The notes below the pieces were generated by a model. The model saw nothing but the letters and a program-made list of their open reading frames with translations. It was not told where the DNA came from and did not search any database. A stretch of 33,514 nt of DNA from Chromera velia (lineage: Eukaryota; Sar; Chromeraceae). This document shows positions 11,201 through 21,274 of this stretch, piece after piece. Position 1 is the stretch's first letter; every line of letters starts with the position of its first letter. The position numbers and the translations under genes were made by a program. The stretch lies in NCBI GenBank assembly GCA_018398765.1, contig JAHBMJ010000631.1, positions 77,387-110,900 on the forward strand, given 5' to 3'.

Positions 11201-13326
11201 CTGACTGTCTGTTTACGTGTCTGTCTGCCTGCAGCTTCCTGATGTTCTATATCGCCACAGCCGGTCCCCTTGAGCGCACTGCCCCCTGGTTCCAGAAGCT
11301 GGAGGGCGGGATGGGATACCTCAAGAGCGTGATTGTGGAGGACAAGTTGGGGATCTGTGCCGACCTGGAGAGGATGATGGAGGAGTCTCTCGGGAAGTAT
11401 GAGTGCGAGTGGAAGAGGGTCAGTCCGTCTGTCAGAAGAGTGGAAAGGGCATCTCAAAGCAAGGGATTGAAACGCTAGGCACTCAGGCAGGCCAGGCCGT
11501 TGAGTGAGTGTATGCGGAATACAGGGTTGAAGTTGGGGCATTCATTCATGTGATAAAGAATACGAACAAGCGAGGACGGGAGGCATGCGTGCACAGGCAG
11601 GCCGTTCGCTGTTTGTTCTTTTGCTGGAAGACTTTGAGTCAGGACAGGAAGCCGAAACAGATCGTTTGTCCGTCCACAGACATATGTGATTTTTAATGCG
11701 TGTCTGTGTATCCAGAACATGTACGTGCACTGCTTTTTTTTGTCTGATGGGAAGAGAAAGGAGAAAAAGTAGAGCGCGGTGAGAGAGAGGACTTGATATG
11801 GATATTGGTTGAAATTCAAGTGTGCGGCTGGCACTGCACGCATTGTGTGTGATAAGAAGGCGAAGGACGCGTATGAGCAGGCATCGAATTCGTACATGCA
11901 AGCATGGACCGACAGCCCGACACTAGAGGCGAACAAACAAACGACGCTTTCCTTTCCTTCCTTCGCCTGTCCTACCTGCCTGCCTGCACTCTTGCTTGCC
12001 TGAGTACCTCCCTCCCTGCCTGCGTGCGTGCGTGCGTGCAGGTGGTGGAGGACCAGGACCTCTGGGCGAACTTCCAGCACTACGCCAACAGCACCCTTCC
12101 TGATGACGTCGAGATCGGTCGGTCGGTCGGTAGGTTGAGGAGGGAGAGAGGGATGGATCGAGGGGGCTGTGCGAGGAAGGTTCGAGGGAGGAGGGGAGGG
12201 AGGGAGGGCGACCGAGAGTGAGTGTGCATGAGTGGATGAGGAGGGGAACGAGTGCAGCATCAAAGGAAAAGACGGTCTGAGAAGGGTGATTGATGATGAG
12301 ATCAGAAAGGAATGTGATGGTGGCATGAAAAGGTCTCTCTCTCTCTCGAAAGGGACCCCCCCGTTCCATTCCGTTTCTCTGTCCCGCAGTGATTTTTGTA
12401 AGATTTTCTCTGCGGACTCTCTCTCTGTCTCTATCTCGTTGTGTGCGTGCGTGTGTGTGTGTTGTCTCATGGTCCCATTTGTGTGACTCTTCTGCGCGTG
12501 AAATGAAAAGGCACGCGTTCCAATGTGCAAATGTCATGAAACTGCTACTACAAAACTCTATCTTTTGTTTCCCACACTTCCCCCTGCGCCCCTGTTTCTC
12601 TCTCTCCCTCTCTCTCTCTCTCGCTCTCTCTCTGTCTTTGTGTCTGTCTCTGCATGGGATGGAGAGAGCCTCGCCTTCTGCCTGCCTGCAGAACACCAGT
12701 GGGTGGACATGAGGGGACAGCTGATCCCTGCCCCCTGGGAGAAGCAGACCGGGTCGTTCGAGCCCTCTGTCGGAAAGAACGCGGAGGGAATCGACAAGAC
12801 AGGATTCAGGTCGGCCCGTCGGTTGGGGGGTCGGGGGGTCCGCCTGTGGTCGTGCTGCGTTGCCCGTTTGCGTGAGTGAGATCGGATCATGGGATGGGAT
12901 AGGTCAGACCACAGGAGCTCGGGAGGGACAGGCACTTCCTGGAAGTGAAGTGAGGGTCTGGGGGGGGCGGGGGAAGGGGGAGGACGTGCATAGGGAAGGG
13001 TCTGTCTGTCTGGCCAAAATCTATCTCTCTCTCGCTCCCTCTGTGTTCTCCCTCCCTCCCTTCCTTCCTTGCTTGCTTCCTTCCTTCCTTCCTTCCTTCC
13101 TTCCGTCTTTCTGTCTGAATTTGTTTCTGGCGGTGGTACCCTCCTTTCCTTTCGTTCAGATGGGTGGACTGCGGGAGAGCTGCGGAGTTCCCTCGGAATG
13201 GTGGCGCTGCGGTGAAGTACGGACAGTCCCAGTTGGCTGTTTTCTGCTTCTCTGGAAGGGGACCGAACGGGCAGGACGAGTGGTGAGTGATCAATCGATT
13301 GGGGTCTTTCTTTTTGCCCAGGACTC

Positions 13327-13363
<37 letters not shown>

Positions 13364-14215
13364 ATGTGTCTCTCTGGTTGTCTTGTGTTCGAATGAAACG
13401 TTTGCGTGTCAGTGGGAGAGGGGGTGAAAGCGTCAGCAAGTGAGTCTGTGCCTCGTTTTCTCTCTGTGGGTTCTTTTTTCTCTCTTCCCCTCACTCTTTC
13501 CCTCCCCTCTCTGTGTGTAATGAGAGGGACGTGCGGTCGTGGGACGTCGAGGCATTCCGTCTTCCGTTGAAACAAACCCACTTGCCTCGTGTTTATTCCA
13601 ATCTAACTTTCGTCGGCCCGCGCCTGCCCCTTGCCTGCCTGCCTGCCTGCCTGCCTGTGATCGTGCAGGTACGCCACTCAGAATATGTGTCCTCACAAGC
13701 GCGCCTTCGTGCTTGCAAGAGGGCTCCTCGGGGAGGCCCCCACAGACTCTGCCGAGGGCAGCGCTGTGCCCAAGGTCGCGTGCCCCCACCACAAGAGGCA
13801 ATTCGACCTGACCACCGGCAAGTGTCTGAACGACGAGTCGATGACGATCAACACGTGGGACGTGAAGGTGGAGAACGGAAGGATTCTTCTCCACCTCCCC
13901 CCTGAGGAAGCTCTCGACGCTGAGCTTGCCACTCACAAATGGCAGACCAAGGACAAGTCCGGCGGAAAGAAAAAGTCCCCCGGGGGAAAGGGAGGAGACG
14001 TGGCCGGGGGACCGAACGGCGACGGCACGATCTACATGGCCTCCAAGAGACAGTTGGAACCCAGGAAGGTCCTCAGGATGGAGAACGGGGACTGCAACGG
14101 ACACGGACACGCCGAGATGAGGAACGGTGTTGCAAATGGCATCTCCAACGGTCTCGGGAAGATCGTTGAGACCTTCGGGGCTGACGGAGGGAAGTGTGCC
14201 GACGCCGACTTCTGA
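4819..14215 (+). CDS. NAD(P)H nitrite reductase, fused NirB-NirD type, 16 exons, 1,116 aa
   Basis: It reduces nitrite to ammonium with six electrons from NAD(P)H. Exons: 4819-4882, 5363-5644, 5927-6178, 6421-6614, 6994-7122, 7601-7795, 8156-8236, 8588-8795, 9380-9734, 10011-10305, 10655-10902, 11235-11418, 12042-12117, 12692-12809, 13160-13282, 13669-14215. All junction phases match, the sum is 3,351 nt, and the stop is TGA. Domains in order: FAD-binding GxGxxG at residues 12-17; NAD(P)-binding GGGLLG at 153-158; a second FAD motif AVGEVA near 286-291; BFD-type [2Fe-2S] domain with C452, C454, C486, C489; ferredoxin-like half-domain from about 587; siroheme/[4Fe-4S] ligands C674, C680, C714, C718; Rieske-like NirD domain with C942, H944, C973, H976. 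The C-terminal tail (about 1020-1116) is Gly/Lys- then Asn/Gly-rich. There is no obvious signal or plastid leader, so a cytosolic enzyme is likely, as in fungal niiA/nit-6. All cofactor residues are present and the gene appears functional. Confidence 0.95.
5713..5754. repeat. TG dinucleotide run followed by GA run, intron 2
   Basis: About 13 TG units followed by about six GA units, inside the nitrite reductase intron 5645-5926. Confidence 0.85.
7503..7533. repeat. CCTT microsatellite, intron 5
   Basis: Roughly eight CCTT/TTCC units within the intron 7123-7600. Confidence 0.85.
8237..8268 (+). repeat. GTCT microsatellite starting exactly at the intron 7 donor
   Basis: The donor GTCTGT at 8237 is itself the first unit of a GTCT tandem array of about eight copies. 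The exon ends at 8236 after a CTG codon. Repeat growth from the splice-site motif is the simplest reading. Confidence 0.8.
10934..10977. repeat. GAAT/AATG microsatellite, intron 11
   Basis: Tandem TGAA-type units within the intron 10903-11234, with some GTGA variants. Confidence 0.75.
12599..12650. repeat. CT-rich tract, intron 13
   Basis: Alternating C and T with a few G interruptions, upstream of the acceptor at 12691. It may serve as an extended polypyrimidine tract. Confidence 0.75.
13051..13105. repeat. TTCC/TTGC microsatellite, intron 14
   Basis: A tandem TTCC array with TTGC variants inside the intron 12810-13159, close to its acceptor. Confidence 0.8.
13160..14215 (+). other. NirD-like Rieske domain and C-terminal tail of the nitrite reductase (exons 15-16)
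   Basis: In enteric bacteria the small subunit NirD is a separate protein. Here it is fused to the C-terminus of the large subunit. Exon 15 (13160-13282) encodes the start of the domain (about residues 894-935), with a W-V-D start and a K-Y-G-Q-S-Q-L-A-V-F strand. Exon 16 opens with the C-P-H box, followed about 30 residues later by C-P-H-H, the two ligand loops of a [2Fe-2S] Rieske centre. The following tail has a Lys/Gly linker and an Asn/Gly/His-rich end that I cannot assign to a domain. Confidence 0.85.
13330..13361. repeat. TC dinucleotide run, intron 15
   Basis: About 16 TC units in the intron 13283-13668. Confidence 0.85.
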
Positions 14216-16008
14216 TCTGATCTTGCATGCATGCATCTATCTGATCAGCAGATCCGATTGATCCGCTCCCTCACTCACTCACTCACTCCATGCAGCGTGC
14301 GTGCAGCAGTCTGATTTCCTTCCTTCTTTCCTTCCTTTGGCCTCTCCTTTTGTCTCCATCCATCCCTTCCCCCTTCTCTCCCTCCCTCCCTCCCTCCCTC
14401 CCTGTCTGTGAGAGAAAGACAACGACCCAAACAGAGCCCCTCCCCATACAAGCAAGTCATGGACAGAGAGCCAAGCAGAAAGAAGAGAGTAGCTCATCGG
14501 AAGGATCGAGAGAGCACCAAGCCCATTCAGGCGACAGAGAGACAATCGTGCCGAAAACAGAAGAAGAGAGAGAAAGCATAAAGAAGGGTGTGATGAGAGG
14601 ACCGCTTTCACCCCCCTTCCCTGTATGAGTAGCCTTCACGAGAGAAAGAGAGTCAGTGAGTGAGTTCATGTTGTGAGACGTTGTGACTGTCTGATGGAAT
14701 GACCAACCGAGAAGATTGAATGATCGTTCGTTCGTTCAGTGTTCATTCAACAAACAAACCACCAGACATGCAGAGGGTTCGAATCGATGCGTTCGATCGA
14801 TCACTTTCTCTCTCTCTCTCTCTCCTTTTCTCTTTCTCTCCCCTTCTTTCTTTCTTGCCTTCACGTGTATTGCTGGAGTGAGTGAATGAAGAGCCTCGAT
14901 CATTGAATGAATACTTTTCTTCATGTAATGACATTTTTGGATCAACATGTCACAGAAGAGAGGCGCTGAAGAGGGGAAGAGAGAGATGTAGAGAGAAAGG
15001 GCAAAGGAAGAGAGAAAGAGAGAGAAGAAAAGTTTCTTCGACCCTCCTTTTTTTGCTCGTGCCGACTCTGTCGACGTGACAGACCGACAAAGAGAGAGAG
15101 AAGAGAAGAGAAGAGAAGAACAAACTTCCCCCTTTCCTCGTCGTTTTTTTCTTCGCACCCTTCCACCACCCCCAAACTTCAAACCAGGTGTCTGGGTGTG
15201 TGGGTGGGTGGGAGCACACAAAGGAGCAGAACAAGACGAGAGCGACGCGCAGGGGCCGAAAGAGGAGTGCTGTGCGTGCTCTCATCGGTGAAGGAAGTGA
15301 ATAAAAGAAAGAACAGATCATCAGTCTTTCAGTCATTCAAACAACCGGGTAGGATAAGTACACGCAGGAAGGAATGAAGGAAGGCGTCTTTCTCCTCTCC
15401 CGTCTGGTTTTCATCCTTCCCTCTATTTTTTGCAGAAAGCTTGTTTCGCTGCTGGCTGCTTGCCACAGCTCGTCATCATCAGTGTACCAAGAGAAAATGA
15501 ACCATTGCGGACGGGGACGGAAAGAAAGGCCGGACGGAAGGAACGTTAGAGACCGGATGTATCTATCTGTCTCCTCCCTCCCTGACTCGATCCTCCTTTT
15601 CCCTGCCCTGACAGGCACTTGGGCCCTCCCGCTCTTCTTTCTTTCGCCCCCTTTTTTTCGAACCAATCAGTTGAATCTGGATTCGTTCTTTCGCCCCTTC
15701 TTCCCCCCCCACTCTTCCTCCACTATTTATCGATCGATCGATCAGTCAGTCAAGCAGGTGGCTGAGTGGCTTGGTGCCCTTCCCTGTTTTTTTCTTCTTG
15801 TTTTCTGTCTGTGTGTCTATCTCTGTCTGTTTGGGCTTGTCACTCTGGCATGAATCAACAAAACAAAAGGGGGAAATATCTATTCACCATTTTTGGATGC
15901 ATGGCGGTGGAATTGGTGGGATCCTTTGGAACGAAGAAGGAAGTCAAAGAAGAAGACGAAAAAGAAGAAAGGAGAAGGAACGATAACGCCCCCCTCCCCC
16001 CCCCCCCC
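14216..16008. other. intergenic low-complexity DNA after the nitrite reductase gene
   Basis: The first part probably includes the 3' UTR. The rest consists of polypyrimidine and polypurine stretches, including a CCCT array near 14379-14404 and a TC run near 14805-14830. Frames here are Ser/Leu/Phe- or Arg/Lys/Glu-rich and reflect composition. I find no domain or convincing splice-site pair. Confidence 0.5.
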
Positions 16009-16014
16009 NNNNNN
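16009..16014. other. assembly gap of six N inside a C run
   Basis: Six N bases lie inside a homopolymeric C tract. The gap size is probably nominal, and the true length of the C tract is unknown. Confidence 0.95.
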
Positions 16015-18777
16015 CCCCCCGGGGCACCCGCACAACAAATAAATTTCAGGCAGGCAGACAGACAGACCGAAGACACGTGTCTCGGGTAGGGTTGGGCAGG
16101 GTGCGGTTCTCTCTTCTCCTCTCCTCTTCCCTCCTCGCACATGGGTTGGAGGTGTGACAGAGCAAGGGGCTCCTCTGCTCTCTCTGCCTTGTTGCCCTGA
16201 CAACATGTATGTATGAATGAATGAATGAGCCCATGCAGGTGTAGATGATCTATTTTTGGAATGAACGAACGCTGTGTGCGGAAGTTGTCGTCAATTTATT
16301 CTTCTCTGTTTGATACACTGACTGACTGGCTGACTGACTGTATGCACTCATATTACGTGAAGGGAATCTGCTCACACCCCCTCACTGTGGATGGCTCTTC
16401 TCCCCTGTACTCTTCTTCCTTTCTATCTTGATGAAAGAAGTGAAATTACTTTTCTTTCTTTCTTCTTATCGTCACTCAAAAAGGATCGATCGATGGATGT
16501 ATTAATGTTATCAATACATCGATTGACTCGATCTCTGGCTGACGTAATTCCTTCACGCACTCGCCTCCCCTTCCGCCTTCATTCAGCCGCCTGTATCCGC
16601 TCTCCATGCCCCCTCCCTCATCACCTCTTGTGTACATGTGCGCCTCCTTCTCTTCTTTCTGTTCACTCGCTGGCTGTTGCGGAGGAAGGGTGCACGGGCG
16701 TTCTGGTCCCTTTCTTGTAAGTCTCTTCGTTTCTCTCTCACGCCTGCCTTTCCTTAATTCCTTCTCTCTGGATCTGCATGTCCTGTCAGGCCGCGGCTTC
16801 AAGGGAAGGAAGACGGCTTCCAGGGAAGGAAGAAACAGACAAAACAAAGAAGGAAGGACGGTGGGAGAAATGTGCTCCCGCTGCCCCTCCAGTCGAAGTA
16901 GACAAGGAAGAAAAAAATGGAAAGGCAGGGAATCGCGGAGGTCCATTTGGACGCGCTAGAGTTCCTTCCTTCCGCGCGCAGGGAGAAGGAAAGAGGGAGA
17001 AGAGAAAGGACAGACAGAGTTGGACCTGCAGGCACCCTGCTTCTCTTAACCATGCAAGCAAGCAAAGTTTCTTTCGTTCAGGAACAAACCGGATGGATTG
17101 ATGTGCATGCACCTCTCTGTTCTTTTCGTCGGTTCGTCTTTGAAGTCTCTTTCGATTTCATTTCTGCCGTTCCTTCCTGTCTCCTCTCGTCTCCTCTCCT
17201 CCTTTCATCTCTCTCTTCCTCTCCTGTAATCTTTCTTACTTCTGTCGCGTGCGAAGGGAAGAAATCATTTTTGATGAAGGCAAAGTGTCTCCCCCCGGGT
17301 TTTTTCACTCTTTTTCGATGAATGATTTATGAGTGAATGAATGAATGCAAATGCCGTACAGCTTTCTCTGCCTGCGTGTCTCTATTTTTGGAGATTGTGA
17401 GAGGGGAAGCCAAAGAAAGCCCTTCATTGCTCATGCATGGAACGAGGACAAAAGAAAGGAAAAAGAAGAAGAGGAAACGGTGATAAAAGAGAAGAAAAGA
17501 AAAGAAACCTCACGATGGAGGAGAAGGAGGGGGAGGACGAAAAGGAAAAAAGGCGCTTCACAGGAGAAAGAAAGTCACACAAACGAAATGGACAGAAAAG
17601 AGCAGACGGGCACGCAAAGGAAAAGCGCGACTTGACGGCTGCCAAGTAAGTGTGTGTCTGTCTCTTGTCTGTCCGCCTGTATGTGCATGAATGCATGCAC
17701 GATTTTGGAGAAGTCTTCGGGCGATGGATGGATGGATTGATGGATGGGGCCTCAGTACTGTTTGTGTTTGCTTCAACAAGCAAAGAAAGAAATGAAAATA
17801 GCGAAGGAAGAATGAACTCATTGAGCCAGTGATGCAGTCAGTTGGTGCGCTTGCATGCTGTCTGTTTGTCTGTTTTGGTTGATCAGTCAGCACGTGACTG
17901 TAGAAACTTTTAGGTGCATTGGGAGGGTAAAAGTGGGGCGTTGTTGGCTCTCGTGCTGCTCTTGGAGGTTGATTTACATTATTTGGGATGCTTTGCTGAA
18001 AGGAGATCTTCGCACCTGTGCTTGCCTTTTCAACAAGAAGAGAAAACGAAAAGTCGGGACCCTTTTCCCTTCCTTTCCTTTCCTGCCTAAAGGTAAGGCT
18101 TTAGGCTACGGGCAAGGCTAAGAGGGGCCACTCCCAGAATCAATCAAAACCGGAAGAAAGGGAAGCTGGTAGGTTCGCGGCACCTCTGCCAGCAATCGCA
18201 AAAGCACGCGCGAACACAGGTGCCGGTCGCCTTGCAGCCCGGTCTCGCACGAAGCAGAACATAAAAGGCAGATTCAGTGTAGCGGACGGAGCAACACGCA
18301 GCATGTATGAACGGCTTGGAGCGTATGTATGAAACTGTTTGAAATAGAGAGAAGGGTCAAGAAATCGTTTGCCGAAATGCAGCTCAACAGATCGTGTCCC
18401 ATGCATGCAAGCATGCAGTGCATGACATGACCACGCTGCATGTGTGTGCGCATGCCCGTGCATGGAAAACGGGCAGTCAGTTTCACAAAAGATCCCCGGT
18501 GACCCCTCAGTGGCTCACCGCGGAAAACACGCGCTACATTGCAATGATTGCATTAGATCCATTGAAACCATGATTTTAACCATCCCACGCCCCACCCAAA
18601 AAAAGACATATATGCCGTAAAGTTGCATACACACGAAAGAAACGTATATCACTGAGTGGTTTAAACTGTTGTTTAGCTCTGGGCCTTTGGCCGATAATAT
18701 CATTAATAGTAATCATTATGCACTTTGTTTTACAATATTGTTTCATTACCCATCGTACCGCAATATCGTTATTCCAC
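16015..18777. other. intergenic or weakly supported coding region
   Basis: This is mostly low-complexity DNA. Two purine-rich segments, 16789-17101 and 17437-17646, could be exons (separate entry). The rest has GGAT, TGAA and GCATGC repeats and no recognisable gene. Confidence 0.4.
16789..17648 (+). CDS. doubtful Lys/Glu-rich exon cluster
   Basis: An acceptor-like CTGTCAG at 16782-16788 precedes a frame running to 17101 that encodes a Lys/Glu/Arg-rich peptide with some Pro and Gly. A second charged frame (17437-17646) ends exactly at AA|GTAAGT, a canonical donor. An additional GTAAGT sits at 16717, after another open frame. I could not join these into one consistent model, and purine-rich DNA gives such peptides readily. 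It may be an exon cluster of a disordered protein, or composition alone. Confidence 0.18.
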
Positions 18778-19014
18778 GCGTGGACTCAGACTTTAGCCGA
18801 TTTGTTGGCATTTTTAAGCACTGATCCCGAAGTTATGGGGGTCAGGGATCCCAAAATAACCTTAAACAGCCACTTTTAAAATTGTTTCTAATGAGTTCTT
18901 AACCACATATCAACCCTTAAAAATACTTCAATAAGCCTCCAATGTGTTATTTGCACAGATCCCGAAGTTAGTGTAAGTTAGTACTGACAAATCGGCTAAG
19001 GTCTGAGTCCACGC
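18778..19014. mobile_element. MITE-like element with about 30-bp terminal inverted repeats
   Basis: The left end (18778-18809, starting GCGTGGACTCAGAC) is inverted at 18984-19014 (ending GTCTGAGTCCACGC), with a 14-bp perfect outer match and few differences further in. A shorter direct repeat, GATCCCGAAGTTA, occurs inside both ends (about 18823 and 18958). There is no coding capacity. At about 237 bp it fits a non-autonomous DNA transposon. I could not identify a target-site duplication. Confidence 0.6.
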
Positions 19015-19305
19015 AGGGTAAAAAATTTGTGTATACACTGTATAGGGTTGAAGTCAACAGAAGAAAACATATCAAATTACTTGGCTAGTTTTTAGTGACT
19101 GACTGAAGAGAAATATCTTTCAATGTTTTATCTCGAATTTTCCCTCCTTTTAAAAAAGTTTTTATAAACTCCTTGCTCGACCTTTAGAGAAAGTCTGCCT
19201 CGAAACTCTTGTGTCAAATCTCTCTGAAACGAGGGAGTTCTTATCAAAAAACAACAGCCGTCTCCACCGAGTGTATCTTTCCCTCCTCGTTGCTGAAACG
19301 CCATC

Positions 19306-20408
19306 ATGATGTCCTATAGAATATCGGCTGGCCCTCTCTAGGGCCCTCTTGGTGGCTCTGGTCTCCCCTCTGGCAACGGGGGGGCCACCCTTCCTAAAAT
19401 AAAAGCACTGTTCGACCAACAGACAGCTTCTCAGAGGGAGTACTTCGACGGCAGATTTAACATCGTTGCAAAAAAGATTGAGAACCTTGACAACCGGATT
19501 GGTCAGAATGAGAGAAGAGTTGAGAAGTGTGAGAAGTTAATTGAGAAGATCGAGTCAACCGTGTTGAGTCTTCAACCCTCTAATGAGGAGAACGACGGTG
19601 TTACCCCGTCCCTCGCTCGCGTGTGATGCTGGGCCTCTCTCTCAATGAGGCAAGGAAGTGGCAGTAATTCCAATCCTTCCTCAGAGACTTGCTCACCTTT
19701 TCTCTCTCCCTCAATGGCCAAGTATGTCAGACAGATGAAGTAATCTCCTGTTCTTCCTGGCTGTACGACGCTGTAAAATTCATCTTCTACAGCAAAAACT
19801 ATAAGTGGGTCTCCAAACTCACTGTCAAATTCAAACGCAAAAAAGATGTGGAAGAGTTTGACAGTCTGTTCAAGGCCGGCGCCCCCGACCGTTCCGTGCA
19901 GTACAACGTCCTCTCCCTGGCTCCCACCGGATCTATGAAGTGTGTATTCAGGAAGACGGGGGAGGAAGAGAAAGCTGGCAGAATTTTCTGGGTGCAAAGC
20001 ACACTTGGCGATGCCGGGGCATCCGCTAAGGATAAAGAGAGGGCTCAGGCCCTTCTACTGAAGGAAGGGGTGAGTGAATCCGCTCAACCGATTCCCAGGG
20101 CACTTGTACCACAACTGCAGCAGCACCCATTCCCCTCTATGCCACCCCAACAAAATTCGGCTGCCGACTCTGATATGATAGGTTCACCACTGGTAGCCGC
20201 GGTCGCGCAGCAGAATGCGGTGGCAGCCGTAGTGCCGCAAACCTCGAGCGCTGCTACGTTTACAATGCATGCCCAACAGCAATAACAGCAAGCCAGACAG
20301 CTCCCACAGCCGTCTCATGAGGGTGGTATGGTTTTCAAAACCCTGGTGCAAGTGAGACCCGAGTCAGGAAACGGAGACGGGGGTGCTGCCCCCGGCTTCG
20401 GTCATTAG
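19306..20408 (+). pseudogene. LINE ORF1-like, coiled-coil protein (decayed)
   Basis: It opens with ATG at 19306 in frame 1 and has a stop TAG at 19339. The segment 19441-19560 encodes a charged heptad-like coiled coil. After about 19620 the reading moves to another frame, indicating a small indel. It then has TAA at 19665-19667 and a long Gln/Ala/Pro-rich C-terminal part. TAA 20283-20285 sits inside a glutamine run (CAA CAG CAA TAA CAG CAA), so it almost certainly replaces a Gln codon. The ORF ends at TAG 20406-20408. ORF1 proteins of LINEs commonly form RNA-binding multimers through a coiled coil, which suits this layout. No zinc knuckle or RRM is evident. Confidence 0.6.
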
Positions 20409-20446
20409 TTTCGGATGGAGACGGGAAAAGTTGGGGAGAAGGGCGT

Positions 20447-21244
20447 ATGGTTGGGAGTCCTCCTTCCCCTTCTGAACCGACTGGACTCCCGTGGCTGAAA
20501 AGGAAATTGTTAGGTCTCCTGGAAGAGAGGGAGGCTCTTAGGGCTCTTAGAAAGGAGATGTGTGATTTGCATGCCTGGTTGTCTTCTGTCTCTGTCAATG
20601 AGTTGTATTCTTCTTCGGGCACCACATCTTGCAATGTCTTTCTTGATTCATTGAAATGGTGTGATGTGAAATTCAATCTACGTAGAAAAGGGCACTCAGC
20701 CCCTGTCTCTCCTCCTCCCTCTGTCTTTCATGGCAATCGTTTTGATGTTCTGTCGGAGTGCGCAATGGACGAAGGATCTGTGAGCAGCGGCGAGCTTAAT
20801 GCCCTTACAGGCAAGTCAGACTGTCCTTCTCCTCTATTTAATTCTTTTCCGTCCCTTCATACCCCTGATGTTGATTCTCTTTCCTGTTCCCCTTCCCTTT
20901 GCAGTCAGGCACCTTCTCCTTCCGGTGAGGGCTTGTCTGTTCTGTCTTTTGTGTCTTATATGTTTTTTATTTTGAAGGAGAGGTCGGTGAGGAAGCGTCA
21001 CAGGGGGAAAGGGAAAAAGCGCAGGGGAGGCAACCGTAAGCATGGCACATCACAGCAGCCAAGTGAAGCGGGGGAGCCTGCCAGCCCAGAGCTGGAGTGG
21101 GAGATCGTACGGGTGCTTCATATTCGTATGAACGGGGAAGGGGGGGAAAGGGAATACCTGGTTGATTGGGACGGGAATTTCTCTCACACGTGGGAGCCAG
21201 CAGCAAACCTAAATCACTGCAAAGAGCTGGGAAGAGAGTTTTGA
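20447..21244 (+). CDS. LINE-encoded protein with C-terminal chromodomain, 265 aa
   Basis: This is an uninterrupted frame from ATG 20447 to TGA 21242-21244. The N-terminal part has charged and Leu-rich helical segments; the middle is Ser/Pro-rich; then comes a basic stretch (about 20975-21040) of Arg/Lys/Gly. The end (from Leu at 21092) matches a chromodomain: E-W-E-I-V-R-V-L, then E-Y-L-V-D-W-D-G, then H-T-W-E-P-A-A-N-L. Chromodomains bind methylated histone tails and could guide insertion to chromatin, as proposed for LTR chromoviruses. It lies 38 bp after ORF1 and 30 bp before the endonuclease/RT ORF. It is the only one of the three ORFs without a premature stop. Confidence 0.7.
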   Translation: MVGSPPSPSEPTGLPWLKRKLLGLLEEREALRALRKEMCDLHAWLSSVSVNELYSSSGTTSCNVFLDSLKWCDVKFNLRRKGHSAPVSPPPSVFHGNRFDVLSECAMDEGSVSSGELNALTGKSDCPSPLFNSFPSLHTPDVDSLSCSPSLCSQAPSPSGEGLSVLSFVSYMFFILKERSVRKRHRGKGKKRRGGNRKHGTSQQPSEAGEPASPELEWEIVRVLHIRMNGEGGEREYLVDWDGNFSHTWEPAANLNHCKELGREF

Positions 21245-21274
21245 AAAGAGTGGCAGAAAAAGAAAGACAAAGAG

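Noticed and set aside
11475-12530. 351-codon minus-strand frame
   Set aside because: Crosses intron microsatellites and exon 13 on the opposite strand. Composition is Ser/Pro/His/Thr-rich with no domain.
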